Shown: positions 35,141-45,162 of the stretch, in pieces
How positions within the stretch are numbered: the first letter of the stretch is position 1
Layout of the letters: every line of letters starts with the position of its first letter
Source: Caldicellulosiruptor owensensis OL
GTDB lineage: Bacteria > Bacillota > Thermoanaerobacteria > Caldicellulosiruptorales > Caldicellulosiruptoraceae
Direction: 5' to 3'
Length of the DNA: 64,000 bases
Assembly (NCBI RefSeq): GCF_000166335.1
Contig: NC_014657.1
Location: 2,028,501 to 2,092,500 of the forward strand
Notes under the pieces: generated by a model
The model's database searches: none
Seen by the model: the letters and a program-made list of their open reading frames with translations, nothing else
What the model was told of the DNA's origin: nothing
Position numbers and translations under genes: made by a program

Positions 35141-36145
35141 CTAAATATTATTTATTAAATCTTTAATTTGCAAATCACTTTTTTCTTTAAACTTTAAATT
35201 AAAAATTGTTCTACTTAAAATTATATCATTTATAATTTCGGAAATAATCCATGGATTTTTAATAATAATTTTGTATGCATTTGAAAAATTTCTACTATTT
35301 ATATAATTACATGCAACACCATAGATTATTTTTTTCTCTACTTTAGCTATTATTTTGTCAATAATTTCATGCCTATTCTCTAATTCTAAACTGTTCATAT
35401 GTATTTTTATAAGTTCTGATATTTGACTTAACTCCTTTTCCCATACTTTCATATCTGTTTCTCTTGTCAATGACGAATAATTTTTTCGGTAAAAATATGA
35501 CTGAGAATTACAAATAGCTAATTTTTTACCTTTTAAAAACAACTCAATATAGAAAATATCATCTTCAGCTATTTTTAAATTTTCACAAAACCTAATATTA
35601 TTCTCAGATATATCCTTTACCTTTATTAAAGGTTGTATGGAACTTATATCAAAATGTTTCTTTGATATATCAAAATAATTTTTTAAACTATTAATTATAA
35701 AAATATCATTGTCATTACATAATCTTGTCTTACTTAATAAACTCTTGTATGGTATTAATTTGCCAGATTTCTCAAAAAATCTCACCACATCATCTGCAAC
35801 AAAAAAACCAACGCCTACCTTTTCTATTGTATTGAGAAGTATCTCAATACGATTTCGTGCCCATAGATCATCAGCATCAATGAAAGTTACATATTCCCCC
35901 TGCATAATATCTAATCCAATATTTCTTGCTTTTGCAGGACCACAATTTTTATTTAGTTTTACATACTTAATTCTTTTGTCTTTAAAACCTCCTATTATCT
36001 TTGCAGTAGAATCTATAGACGCATCATCAATTATTATCAACTCAAAATTTGGATAACTTTGAAATAATACAGATTTTATAGCCTGAGCTATATATTTTTC
36101 TCCATTATAAACAGGCATAATAACAGAAACCAGAGGATTATTCAT
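35141..36145 (-). CDS. Glycosyltransferase, family 2
   Basis: 334 residues. GT-A start PLVSVIMPVYNGEKYIAQAIKSVLFQSYPNFELIIIDDASIDST (residues 4-47) and the metal-binding TFIDADDLWARNRIEILL near residue 92. The C-terminal half is helical and less conserved. Transfers a sugar from a nucleotide sugar to the lipid-linked repeat unit on the cytoplasmic face. Sits in the middle of the exopolysaccharide operon. Confidence 0.93.
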   Translation of the reverse strand: MNNPLVSVIMPVYNGEKYIAQAIKSVLFQSYPNFELIIIDDASIDSTAKIIGGFKDKRIKYVKLNKNCGPAKARNIGLDIMQGEYVTFIDADDLWARNRIEILLNTIEKVGVGFFVADDVVRFFEKSGKLIPYKSLLSKTRLCNDNDIFIINSLKNYFDISKKHFDISSIQPLIKVKDISENNIRFCENLKIAEDDIFYIELFLKGKKLAICNSQSYFYRKNYSSLTRETDMKVWEKELSQISELIKIHMNSLELENRHEIIDKIIAKVEKKIIYGVACNYINSRNFSNAYKIIIKNPWIISEIINDIILSRTIFNLKFKEKSDLQIKDLINNI

Positions 36146-36166
36146 ATCTTCACCTCATTATTATTA

Positions 36167-36667
36167 TTATAAAATATCTTTAATTATATGTTCTTCTATA
36201 TATTTACCAACTACTTGAGCAATATTCGAATTTATTGTTAATATTTTATGACTATTGCATATTTCTTCATAGTTTTTTATGTTATATTCCAAATCTTCTT
36301 CATTAAAGGCAACCAAAGCCAAATTTGATTTTTTTAAACGTTCGGCAAAAAATAATTGATGTTTATCTACATGCTCTTTGTATTTAGGATCTCTCGGAAA
36401 TACTATTGGTATTTTTGAATTTATCCAACACTGAAATAATGTTGCAGGACCTCCATGTGTTATAACTATTCGAGCTTTTTTTATTAAATCAAGCATATCA
36501 TTGTATGAAAAAAATCGGCTACACTTGTAATACTGTGGTTCATAAGTTGAATACCCAGTCTGTGCAATAACTTCTTCATGAATTGTACCATTTGAGATAA
36601 ACAAATCAATAATTTCTAATAACCTGTTGAATTGTTGCTCATGAGTTCCTACTGTAACAAAAATCAT
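36167..36667 (-). CDS. Glycosyltransferase catalytic subunit, PssE/Alg13 type
   Basis: 166 residues from the ATG at 36667 (MIFVTVGTHEQQFNRL); AGGAGG lies 7 bases ahead, and a longer frame to 36721 would run into the preceding gene. It is the C-terminal GT28 half of MurG-like enzymes: VITHGGPATLFQCWINSKIPIVFPRDPKYKEHVDKHQLFFAERL. It works as a complex with the PssD/Alg14-type protein, whose gene overlaps it by four bases (ATGA). Confidence 0.92.
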   Translation of the reverse strand: MIFVTVGTHEQQFNRLLEIIDLFISNGTIHEEVIAQTGYSTYEPQYYKCSRFFSYNDMLDLIKKARIVITHGGPATLFQCWINSKIPIVFPRDPKYKEHVDKHQLFFAERLKKSNLALVAFNEEDLEYNIKNYEEICNSHKILTINSNIAQVVGKYIEEHIIKDIL

Positions 36668-37122
36668 ACAAATCCTCCTATCACAATTCCTTTTGGATAA
36701 AACCTTTTTTGTTCTTCCCACTGCAGCAAAAACAAATCAGTAATAGGATAAACTAACTTCCCAGTTAAAGTGGGTAAATCTATCCTGTCAAATACTTCAA
36801 TATATACTAATTTGCATCCTAAAATTTTCCCAATGTAAAAAAAAGGTACCGCCACACCTGCTCCTGTTGATATAATTAGATCAGGTTTTTCTTTAATCAA
36901 AATTTTAAAAGCTAAAAAAGTATTTTTTATAAGGTTAGGAATATTCCTATTCGTAGGATAATAACAATAATATTTTTTTTCATCTGCTAACAAAGACTTA
37001 GCATCTTCCTTATCAAATGTAACCCAAAATCTATTGTATTTTTGCCACCATTCTTTTAACATATACAATTGATATAAGTGACCTCCACTTGAAGATACCA
37101 GTGCTATTTTTATTTTTTTCAA
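36664..37122 (-). CDS. Glycosyltransferase membrane-anchor subunit, PssD/Alg14 type
   Basis: 152 residues. KIALVSSSGGHLYQLYMLKEWW begins the Alg14-like fold; LIISTGAGVAVPFFYIGKILGCKLVYIEVFDRIDLPTLTGKLVYPITDLFLLQWEEQ gives the membrane-associated part. Together with the PssE-type protein it forms a split GT28 enzyme, often a galactosyl or glucuronosyl transferase adding the second sugar. Translationally coupled to the next gene. Confidence 0.92.
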   Translation of the reverse strand: MKKIKIALVSSSGGHLYQLYMLKEWWQKYNRFWVTFDKEDAKSLLADEKKYYCYYPTNRNIPNLIKNTFLAFKILIKEKPDLIISTGAGVAVPFFYIGKILGCKLVYIEVFDRIDLPTLTGKLVYPITDLFLLQWEEQKRFYPKGIVIGGFV

Positions 37123-37210
37123 ATTGCTTATACCTCCATCTTCTCAAATACTTTTTCTCACATTCCAATTAATCTATTATTTAAAAAAATAACATACTCT
37201 TTTAATACAA

Positions 37211-37993
37211 TTATGTAGAAGGCAAAAAGAAATTTTTGAAAAGTTTTTCTCTTTTTATTAGTTGCAACCGCCAAAACAAACGACTGCCTTCTAACCCTAT
37301 TAAATTTTTAATCTTTATCTTTAACTTTTGTTTTTTGCCAAGCCATGTCCCCGAAAAATGATGAATGCAATACGTTTTATCAGTTAAAAAACTTTCTCTT
37401 CTATCCGGAGCTATTGGACAAAAGTATTCCATTGGAAAAACATGGACGCCCGTTTTCAAAATATGAAATTGATTTCCAACCTTAAAGTCAAATAACTTAT
37501 AAGATAGATATGTAATAATATCTACATTTGAAATAATATTAACAGTGCCATTATCAACGTTTACAAGTTTATCAATATTTTTGTCATAAAAATCTAATAT
37601 AGCTTTTATCCATTCATGTCCTTTCTGAGCTCCAATTATTCCTGTAGATATTCGATAATATCCTTCATAACCTGTAAATGCCGGCAAATATAACAGATTA
37701 TCTAATCTTCTAATAATTTCAACATCACTGTCAACATAGACGCCTCCATAATGATATAGTATCCATATCCTTGCATAATCAGAAACAAAAGCATATTTTT
37801 TGTTTTTATATGCAATTTCAACATACTTATTAATATTTATGTCAAAATTCTTTTCATCCCATTTTATTATTTTAAAATCAGGGCAAAATTTAAGCCAACT
37901 GTCAATGCATTTCTTAACAATATCAGGAGGCTCATTTCCGCCAAACCAGCAATAATGTAAATACTTGGGAATCATGTTTAAATTAGTCGCCAT
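37211..37993 (-). CDS. Glycosyltransferase with DXD motif (GT32, capsular type)
   Basis: 260 residues. IPKYLHYCWFGGNEPPDIVKKCIDSW at the start and KYAFVSDYARIWILYHYGGVYVDSDVEIIRRLD with the catalytic DSD near residue 98 define the OCH1/GT32 fold. AAGAAGGT precedes ATG 37993; an inner Met at residue 7 is an alternative. Adds a hexose to the repeat unit. Confidence 0.9.
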   Translation of the reverse strand: MATNLNMIPKYLHYCWFGGNEPPDIVKKCIDSWLKFCPDFKIIKWDEKNFDININKYVEIAYKNKKYAFVSDYARIWILYHYGGVYVDSDVEIIRRLDNLLYLPAFTGYEGYYRISTGIIGAQKGHEWIKAILDFYDKNIDKLVNVDNGTVNIISNVDIITYLSYKLFDFKVGNQFHILKTGVHVFPMEYFCPIAPDRRESFLTDKTYCIHHFSGTWLGKKQKLKIKIKNLIGLEGSRLFWRLQLIKREKLFKNFFLPST

Positions 37994-38025
37994 ACAATTA
38001 CCTTCTTTCTAAAATTTATACACCT

Positions 38026-39117
38026 CTAAATTTCTATTTTCTCATATGAAAAAATAAGCTTTAAAAGAATCCCTGCAGTTATCATGAAATAACTTATACA
38101 CTGAGGAGCTAAAGTGTTTTCTTGGAAAATACTCGCAATAATAAGTCCATAAATTACTTTGAAAAAATATGCAATATCAAAATTTAATTTTATACTCAAT
38201 TTCTCGATAATTTCTTCTTTTTTATAATAATACCAATCAATCATTAATAAAAAGCAAATATACAATGCAAAACCTACAATACCTACTTGATATATCATCG
38301 TTCCTACAGCACTTTCAGCACCTGTTTCCAACCAACTACTTTTAAGTCCTCCCAACAAAACACTAAAGTTTCCGCCTGAACCCAATCCGTTTCCGAATAA
38401 ATGTAAAAGAGATGGTTTAAGATTATCAACAATATTGTTTATGGCTATTATATGAGGCAAAGAAGCTTTAGAAAAGATATAGTAATATTTTATACCAATA
38501 TAATAAATTGAATAAGTTAAAATGCTAAATGTTAATTATATTTTATTTTAAAATCCTTATTTCTAAAAAATTTATCGATACTTATCCAGAAAAACAAAAA
38601 ACCCAGTTACAATTGTTGTCAGCAAACCGCCTTTGCCAAATGTCAAAATATGTGCTATAGCAGATAATAAAATACCTCCTATTTTCTTTATTCTTTTTTC
38701 ATATTTCCTTGCCAGAAAATAAATAACTAACCATGAAAGAAAATAACTTAGATTGATGAAAATATAAATAGTAATACTATATAAACAAAGCTGATAGGTG
38801 GTATTAATTTATAGTTATTGCTAAATAATTTCCCACTCGTAATCGATATAAAGAAATATAATATTCTGATATATTATCAATATAACATACAATATTAAAT
38901 AAGGTGTTTCTTCTCTATTTACTAAATATGAAACCCCAATCATAGACATCATAGCAATTTCAAAAACAACAACTAAGCTTATTGATATATTATCTTAAAT
39001 AACTATCATAAATTCACAAAATATTACCAAAAGTAAAGCTAAAAATATTTGACCATAACTTAATTTTTCTGACAGTAAATATTCCTTAGATACACCTGCT
39101 TTTTGAAGCATTACATT
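38026..39117 (-). pseudogene. Second Wzy-type polymerase, broken
   Basis: An intact C-terminal frame (38460-38026, 144 residues) reads LLHLFGNGLGSGGNFSVLLGG and ends with membrane segments, the conserved end of O-antigen polymerases/ligases. Upstream pieces in shifting frames give GGLLTTIVTGFFVFLDKYR, then stop, and at the 5' end MLQKAGVSKEYLLSEKLSYG then QIFLALLLVIFCEFMIVI, then stop near 39000. At least three stops or frameshifts separate them. The 3' piece is clean, so decay is recent. The intact polymerase at 32580 may have replaced it. Confidence 0.75.
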
Positions 39118-39162
39118 CACTATTGTAATTCCACTCCTTATTCGTTAAGCTTGTAGACAATG

Positions 39163-40542
39163 TTATCTCCCATTTAGTTTAAATATCAATACCAATGTTT
39201 TAAATATTAGAATCACGTCTAAAAGAAAATTCTTTTTGATTATATACTCATAATCCATCCTCATCCACTCACTATACCCAACGTCATTTCTATTGTGAGT
39301 TGCCTGCCAAATACATGTAAGGCCAGGCTTCACTGAATGTCTTATATGATGTTCAAATTCACAGCCAAGGGCTTCTCTGGTCTCTAAAGGTCTTGGTCCT
39401 ACTAAGCTCATCTCTCCTTTTAAAACATTTATTAATTGGGGAAGCTCGTCAAGATTTAGTCTTCTTAAGATCTTCCCTACCCTCGTTATTCTTGGGTCAT
39501 TGGTTATCTTAAAAACAGGTCCATCCATTTCATTATACTTCATTAATTGATCTTTCATTTTATCTGCATCAGGTACCATAGTTCTAAATTTTATAAGTTT
39601 AAACCTTCGACCATTTAGTCCAACACGTTCTTGAACAAAGAATACAGGGCCATCTGGAGAATCTATTTTAATTAAAATTGCTATAAGCAAGAAAAGTGGA
39701 GATAATACAATCAATGCAATAGTGGATATAACAATATCCAATAATCTTTTTATAAATCTATATAAAAAGCTAAACTTTATTGGTTGAAATTCTAATGTCA
39801 AACAATTTTCGTTTATATTAAGTCGTGCATTCTCAAATCCCATGTTATTTTTGTACATTATCTTTAATTTTCTGCCTGTAATTTTGCAAATTTCTATTAC
39901 TTGCTTAACAAAAACATTGTTTAAATCAAATTCTGCAAGTAATATTACTTCATCAACAATGGAATTTTTTATTTGCCTGCATAGTTTTTCAGTTGCATAC
40001 TCAAATACATCTTTCTTTTCATTATCCAAAACTATAAATTCAGACTTTCCTTCAAACTCTTTTATAATATTTTTAAATTCGTAACTATTTAAAACTTCTT
40101 TTGTACCAATTATTACACAATGATAATCTTTCAAATATGAACCAAACAAAATTTTATCTATCCCCTGACACAAAAATTTTAATAAAATACCAAGCAAGAA
40201 ATATAGAACAATAAATACGCCTATATATATTCTACTCAATCCAAGTTTAGCAACAAAGTCTATGCAGGAAATATAAATAAATAACCACAACACTCTCTTT
40301 AAAGTAACAATAATAATATCCTTTTTACTAATTCCATTAGATTCAAAATTAACTTCTATTTTCATACTTACTATAAACCAAAATAGCACTATAAGACCAT
40401 ATGTCAAAACATAAAGTTGATCCTCAAATAATTTAAATTCACCAAACCTGAACTTATATGCAACAAAGTAAGCTATACTTAATGTTATAAAACCTGAAAA
40501 ATTATATAAAAATCTTCTCAAGTGCTTTACATCATCAGGCAT
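39163..40542 (-). CDS. Polyprenyl-phosphate sugar phosphotransferase (priming glycosyltransferase)
   Basis: About 459 residues from the ATG at 40542, with GGGAGAG ahead; a frame to 40569 overlaps the previous gene. Four N-terminal membrane helices and a central Rossmann-like region precede the catalytic bacterial sugar transferase domain from about residue 265: RLLDIVISTIALIVLSPLFL, PVFFVQERVGLNGRRFKLIKFRTM, LRRLNLDELPQLINVLKGEMSLVGPRP and VKPGLTCIWQATHNRNDVGYSEWM. It loads the first sugar-1-phosphate onto undecaprenyl phosphate and so starts each repeat unit. Confidence 0.95.
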   Translation of the reverse strand: MPDDVKHLRRFLYNFSGFITLSIAYFVAYKFRFGEFKLFEDQLYVLTYGLIVLFWFIVSMKIEVNFESNGISKKDIIIVTLKRVLWLFIYISCIDFVAKLGLSRIYIGVFIVLYFLLGILLKFLCQGIDKILFGSYLKDYHCVIIGTKEVLNSYEFKNIIKEFEGKSEFIVLDNEKKDVFEYATEKLCRQIKNSIVDEVILLAEFDLNNVFVKQVIEICKITGRKLKIMYKNNMGFENARLNINENCLTLEFQPIKFSFLYRFIKRLLDIVISTIALIVLSPLFLLIAILIKIDSPDGPVFFVQERVGLNGRRFKLIKFRTMVPDADKMKDQLMKYNEMDGPVFKITNDPRITRVGKILRRLNLDELPQLINVLKGEMSLVGPRPLETREALGCEFEHHIRHSVKPGLTCIWQATHNRNDVGYSEWMRMDYEYIIKKNFLLDVILIFKTLVLIFKLNGR

Positions 40543-40565
40543 AAAGGTCTCTCCCTTTATAAAAA

Positions 40566-41207
40566 TCATTTATACCTAAAATACAACTCTTTTAATCTCT
40601 TTTTCTGTTCAGGTGATAATCTTTGTTTTAAAATTGAAACTCCTTTTTGTATTGCTTCGCTTTTCTTACCTTCTTTATAAAGGCTTATAAGTTCTTTTAT
40701 TTCCCCCATTGACATAACTGATAAAACTATTTTGGCTGCTTCTAACTGGTCAGAAGTAGAAACACTAAGTTTTTGCTGGCTGTTTGTAGAATATTTTTGT
40801 TCTTTTTTGAGCACAGAAGTAGGAATTTTATGAGTCTCAGAAACACCTGCTGTTGAATCCTTTTCAGTTGTGTGTTTGTTAAAATTCTTAGCACTATCAC
40901 TCACTTTAGCAGTACTATTTTTTTGCTGGCTATTTTTTATAAGGTCAGATGAAACAATATTTTTAGTAGTATCACTTGTTTCTCTTAAATCTCTGTTATA
41001 AACTACACTTTGCACATCTTTTATTATGCTTTCATCATTTATAATACTACTTATCTCTTTATTTAACCCCTCATCGTCTAAAAGTTCTTTCACCATCTCC
41101 GGCGGCAAAACCGAATTCAAAGCCTTTTCAATTACTACTGCAAAAAGTATTGCCATTAAAATTAGCGACAAAGCCAGTATAAGTAATACTTTTCGCCTCC
41201 TTTTCAA
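40566..41207 (-). CDS. Membrane-anchored extracytoplasmic protein, unknown
   Basis: 213 residues. KRRRK then one membrane helix (residues 7-27), an acidic helical segment, a Ser/Thr/Lys-rich linker (about residues 78-150) with repeated QQK-S units, and a C-terminal helical region (QLEAAKIVLSVMSMGEIKELISLYKEGKKSEAIQKGVSILKQRLSPEQKKRLKELYF). The C-terminal pattern recalls surface proteins of related clostridia, not identified further. Lies between the SLH gene and the priming transferase in the operon, so it may guide polymer export or anchoring. Confidence 0.7.
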   Translation of the reverse strand: MKRRRKVLLILALSLILMAILFAVVIEKALNSVLPPEMVKELLDDEGLNKEISSIINDESIIKDVQSVVYNRDLRETSDTTKNIVSSDLIKNSQQKNSTAKVSDSAKNFNKHTTEKDSTAGVSETHKIPTSVLKKEQKYSTNSQQKLSVSTSDQLEAAKIVLSVMSMGEIKELISLYKEGKKSEAIQKGVSILKQRLSPEQKKRLKELYFRYK

Positions 41208-41231
41208 TCACACCACACCTTTTTCAAAACA

Positions 41232-41261
41232 CCTTGAGGTCTCATTTGCGAGACCTCAAGG
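41232..41261 (-). terminator. Strong hairpin after the SLH gene
   Basis: CCTTGAGGTCTC (41232-41243) pairs perfectly with GAGACCTCAAGG (41250-41261). On the minus strand only TGTTTTG follows, so it may be a partial terminator that separates a highly expressed cps/SLH part from the rest of the operon. Confidence 0.65.
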
Positions 41262-41285
41262 CTGTTTAATATTTTCAAAAGGTTT

Positions 41286-43663
41286 TTACTTAACTAAAGC
41301 TCTTACTATAACTGTCGCAACCTCGGCTCTTGTTGCATTTGCCTTTGGTGCAAAGACAGAGTTTCCTCTTCCTTCCATAATTCCATTTTCAACTACAACA
41401 GCCACATATTTTTTAGCCCACCCTGCAATTTCTGGTTCATCAGCAAAACTAAGTGTCGGTATTGCAGATATAGAAACTTTTCCTGCTTTGCTCAGTGCAA
41501 GAGAAATCATCTTTGCCATCTCTTCTCTTGTAACTGGTTCGTTTGGTGCAAACTTAGTTTCACTTCTGCCATTTATAATCCCCAGGTTATAAAGTGTTGC
41601 AACATATGGATAGAACCAGTCTGATTCTTTTACATCTTCAAATTTAGATACTGCTTGTCCTGCAGTGTCAAACTGGAACGTCTCAACAACCATCTTTGCA
41701 AACTCTGCTCTTGTAACATTGCTATTTGGTCTGAATGTACCATCCGGATAACCGTTTGTAATGCCTTTTGCAGATACCAGTTGAATATTCTTGTAATACC
41801 AAGCTTTTGAATCCACATCTGAGTATGTCTTGTTATAGCTTCCTACATAGTATGTGCTTAAAGACTTTCTTTCAACCAAGAAACTGTTAGTTGTTGATAC
41901 ATATATGCCCGGAACAATCTCTGTTTTGTCATCTACTACTCTATAAACAGCAACTTTTGACTCATCTGCAATTTTGTTGCTAAGTTTCAATACTAACACA
42001 ACTGTCTTATCAAACTTTTCTTGGGCCTTGCCGCCAACAACTACATTTACTTCAACTGCTTGAGAAAGTGCATTTGAAACCTGAACAGGTTTAATTTTTA
42101 TTTCAACATTGTCAGCGTTTATAATCGATGTTGGAACTGCAATGCTTGCAACTGGAGTTACTACCAATATATTTGTTATCTTGCTATCATTCTTTATCTT
42201 ATCAATTGCATCTTTTTCAAGCAGAACAGAAACTTCTTTGTTAGTATTTGCATTTATAGCTACAGAAAAACCTATAAAGTTCAAAGATTTCTTTAAAGTA
42301 GCATTTGTTATTTTTTGCGCAGCTGAAACCATTTCATTTGCTCTTGAAATAGCAGTTGTAACATCATTTGCAGACACTTTGAATGTTACTTTGGTTGCCT
42401 CCTCAGCCTTCAGTGGTGTTACTGCAACTGCTTCATAAGCTTTCAAAAGTAAACCTGCTGTTTCGAATTTGAGGTTTTCAAGTTTAAGTGTTTTTTCTAC
42501 TGTCGATACTGACTGTTTTTCTATATTCGATGCAACCACATTTATAGCATTTGTCAAACCACTTACAATAGATTTTATTTCAGTTACATTTGAAATCTTG
42601 TTCAAAACAGATGCAATTTTTTCTAAAGCTTGACTTAAACCAGATACCGCCTTATCAGCATCTTTTTCAGCTGAGAGTACCGTCGGCAAAACATTAATAA
42701 TATCATCTATCTGATCAAGTTTACCCTGAGAAATTGCTGCGTCAAGATTTGAAACTACATCAGATAATGTCGATGGCTGTGCAGTTTGAACTGGCTGTGA
42801 TGGCTGTTGCGTACCAGATTCGCCGGTCGAAGTACCTGGAGTCGAAGTCCCTGCACCTGTGCCTGGCACAATAATTCCCCCACCCGCTGATGGCACACTT
42901 TCAACATACAAAAGCCCCAGTGCTTGTAGTAGTGCTTTTGCTCCAAGTTTTTCTGTCGAACTTGTAATAGAGTTGACTGCATTGACAATTGTTTGAAATG
43001 CTGTCTTTATATTGTCAATATTTTGCTGATTTTCAATAGGATTACCTAACACCCCAACAAGTAGCGCAATTAAATTATTCAACCCATTTACATTTATACT
43101 GAACATACCTGTAGATTCTGAATACACAAGAGGTTTATATTCTACACCTGTTGCCTTGAATACTGTAATCGCTGCATAAATTTTTGTGAGCTGATACTCT
43201 GCTTTGGATACATCACCTACTGTTGCTACGTACTTTGTTGCAAAATCTGTTGCAGCTACAGTAAGATCATTATCTGTTCCAGCAGTCACAAGATTTACAA
43301 ACCAATTTTTCCCCGTCCCATCTTGATAACTTGCCATCCAGTTATAAGAAGTAAACTGATTGTATCTGTATCAAGACCAAGTGTATCTTTTAATCTCTGG
43401 GCAGCTCCTGGACCACTTGAAATTTGATTGAATGCATTGATTAAAGCAGTTCTTCCACTTCCGCTTACAAATTTGCTGATTACTTCTGCAGTTTGAGCAG
43501 CTGAACCAGAATTTTTAACATACGTAACTAGTTCCTGTAAGAGACCTTTTGCCCTGTCAATACATGTCTGCGACGGAGTAAGGTTCTGTCCAAAAGCAAA
43601 CACACTGCTTATCAAAAATACAACTATCACTGTTAAACTTATAAATCTTCTAAAATTCTTCAT
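41286..43663 (-). pseudogene. S-layer homology (SLH) domain protein with one frameshift
   Basis: Starts at ATG 43663 (MKNFRRFISLTVIVVFLISS, signal peptide) behind GGGAGG. The first frame ends at 43295 after an out-of-frame tail. Restoring one A at about 43360 (GATACAATCAG to GATACAAATCAG) joins it smoothly to the 683-residue frame starting 43337 with sequence NQFTSYNWMASYQDG. The long middle is helical and Val/Ala/Thr rich, with a Pro/Gly/Thr linker near 42800-42860. Three SLH repeats end it (YKNIQLVSAKGITNGYPDGTFRPNSNVTRAEFAKMV, then IINGRSETKFAPNEPVTREEMAKMI and IMEGRGNSVFAPKANATRAEVATVI). The repeats would bind pyruvylated wall polymer. Confidence 0.82.
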
Positions 43664-43685
43664 GTCTCCAAAACCTCCCTTTTTC

Positions 43686-44426
43686 TTAACTAAACATTCT
43701 TTCAAAAATATTTTTCTTAGACACAGAAAATGTAACAATTTCTCCCGAGTTTTTTAAAACACTTTCCCCATTTCGAGTAAGCAAAACATCTAAAGGTTCT
43801 TTTTCTTTGTAATTACTTTTAAAATACCTTTTTACTTCATTAAAGTAAAATTTCCTCACTTTACTGTCGTGAGCATCTGAAGCAATAAAATGACAAAGTC
43901 CTATTTCAAGCAGTTCAGCAGCAAACTTTTGAACACGCCGTCCAAATACACCTGCAAAACTTCCTGCTGTAAGTTGAAAGTATACACCCATTTCTGACAA
44001 TCTCACAAGCTTATCAATGTCCTTTTTCTCAAACGACCTTTCCGGATGAGCAATTATGATTTCATAACCGCAAAGTTTAAGCTCATAGATCTGGTTCAGC
44101 ACATATTCTGCCAAAATCCCTGATGTGATCTCTACTAAAACATAATCTGAATCAGCTAAAGTTATCAGGTCATCTTTTTGAGTCAATGCGTCTTTGAGCT
44201 TATATTCACAACCTCTATATAGCATCACCCCTTCCTCAATGGACATTTCCTGCAATTGTTTAAATTTCGTCTCATAAAAAAACTTAAGTTTCGCTGAATA
44301 ATGAGGAGTAACTATTATCCCTGTTATACCCTCTTCTCTGGCAAGTTTTATCATATTTTTTGCTTCTTCAAGAGTTTCTGCACCATCATCAACGCCTACC
44401 ATCAGATGGCAGTGTATATCTATCAT
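43686..44426 (-). CDS. PHP-family tyrosine-protein phosphatase, CpsB/YwqE type
   Basis: 246 residues. MIDIHCHLMVGVDDGAETLEEA carries the HxH metal site (His5, His7), VTPHYSAK the next His, IIAHPERSF and FIASDAHDSKVR the remaining metal ligands of the trinuclear manganese centre. It removes phosphate from the tyrosine-rich tail of the CpsD-type kinase, and its gene overlaps the kinase gene by 38 bases. Controls polymer length and export. Confidence 0.95.
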   Translation of the reverse strand: MIDIHCHLMVGVDDGAETLEEAKNMIKLAREEGITGIIVTPHYSAKLKFFYETKFKQLQEMSIEEGVMLYRGCEYKLKDALTQKDDLITLADSDYVLVEITSGILAEYVLNQIYELKLCGYEIIIAHPERSFEKKDIDKLVRLSEMGVYFQLTAGSFAGVFGRRVQKFAAELLEIGLCHFIASDAHDSKVRKFYFNEVKRYFKSNYKEKEPLDVLLTRNGESVLKNSGEIVTFSVSKKNIFERMFS

Positions 44427-45162
44427 CTTTCTTCCTTCTCCTACCTACTTTCTTTTTCTTTACAGTTTCACCACTTTCATCAGTGTAATAGTAATAATAG
44501 TAGTAATAATAGTAATAACTCGATGTCTGTCGTTTTACTTTATTTAAAACAACACCTATTATGTTGGCATTGACCTTTTGCAAGTTCTCCTTCGCCTGCT
44601 GAATTGCTTCTATCTGCACCTCACCTGCAGCTGCTACCAAAATTACACCATCTACTATCCTGCCAATTATAGCTGCATCTGTCAAGCTACCACATGGTGG
44701 TGTATCTATAATTATGTAATCGTAGCTTTGGCTAATTGTATTTAAGAAATTTTCAAATTTCTTGGAACCAAGTAGTTCAGCTGGATTTGGTGGAATAGGA
44801 CCTGATGTTATCAAGTCTAATCCTTCAACACCATCTTTTTGTACAATCTCCTCAAACTTTTTGTTTTCTACAAGAAGATTTGTCAATCCCACTTTGTTAC
44901 TGACTCCAAATACTTTATGTATTGCAGGGCGTCTTAAGTCTGCATCTATTACAAGAACTTTACTCCCTGCTTGGGCCATTACAACTGCAAGATTTGCACA
45001 TGTAATAGTTTTTCCTTCCGAAGGTCCTGTACTAGTTATAACTATCGTCTTTATTGGCTTGTCCAGACTTGAATACTGAATATTGGTTCGAAGCATTCTA
45101 TAACTTTCTGTAATGGGCGAGCGAGGATTATATAGTGCTATGACTTCTTTGACGGCATTCAT
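44389..45162 (-). CDS. BY-family tyrosine kinase, CpsD/CapB type
   Basis: 257 residues. Walker A TGPSEGKTITCANLAVVMAQ near residue 45, Walker A' KVLVIDADLRRPAIHKVF and Walker B YIIIDTPP give the P-loop tyrosine kinase core. The C-terminal tail has 11 consecutive Tyr (44517-44485) followed by TDESGE and basic residues, an unusually long substrate cluster for autophosphorylation. It works with the separately encoded CpsC-type membrane activator, whose gene ends one base before. Confidence 0.96.
   Translation of the reverse strand: MNAVKEVIALYNPRSPITESYRMLRTNIQYSSLDKPIKTIVITSTGPSEGKTITCANLAVVMAQAGSKVLVIDADLRRPAIHKVFGVSNKVGLTNLLVENKKFEEIVQKDGVEGLDLITSGPIPPNPAELLGSKKFENFLNTISQSYDYIIIDTPPCGSLTDAAIIGRIVDGVILVAAAGEVQIEAIQQAKENLQKVNANIIGVVLNKVKRQTSSYYYYYYYYYYYTDESGETVKKKKVGRRRKKDDRYTLPSDGRR
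44485..44517. repeat. Triplet repeat coding for 11 tyrosines
   Basis: TAT/TAC codons alternate over 33 bases. Because the unit is three bases, slippage changes tyrosine number without breaking the kinase frame. Confidence 0.8.

Noticed and set aside
43295-43738. Separate 147-residue secreted protein
   Set aside because: Its last 25 residues are out-of-frame translation; sequence continuity shows it is the 5' part of the SLH gene.
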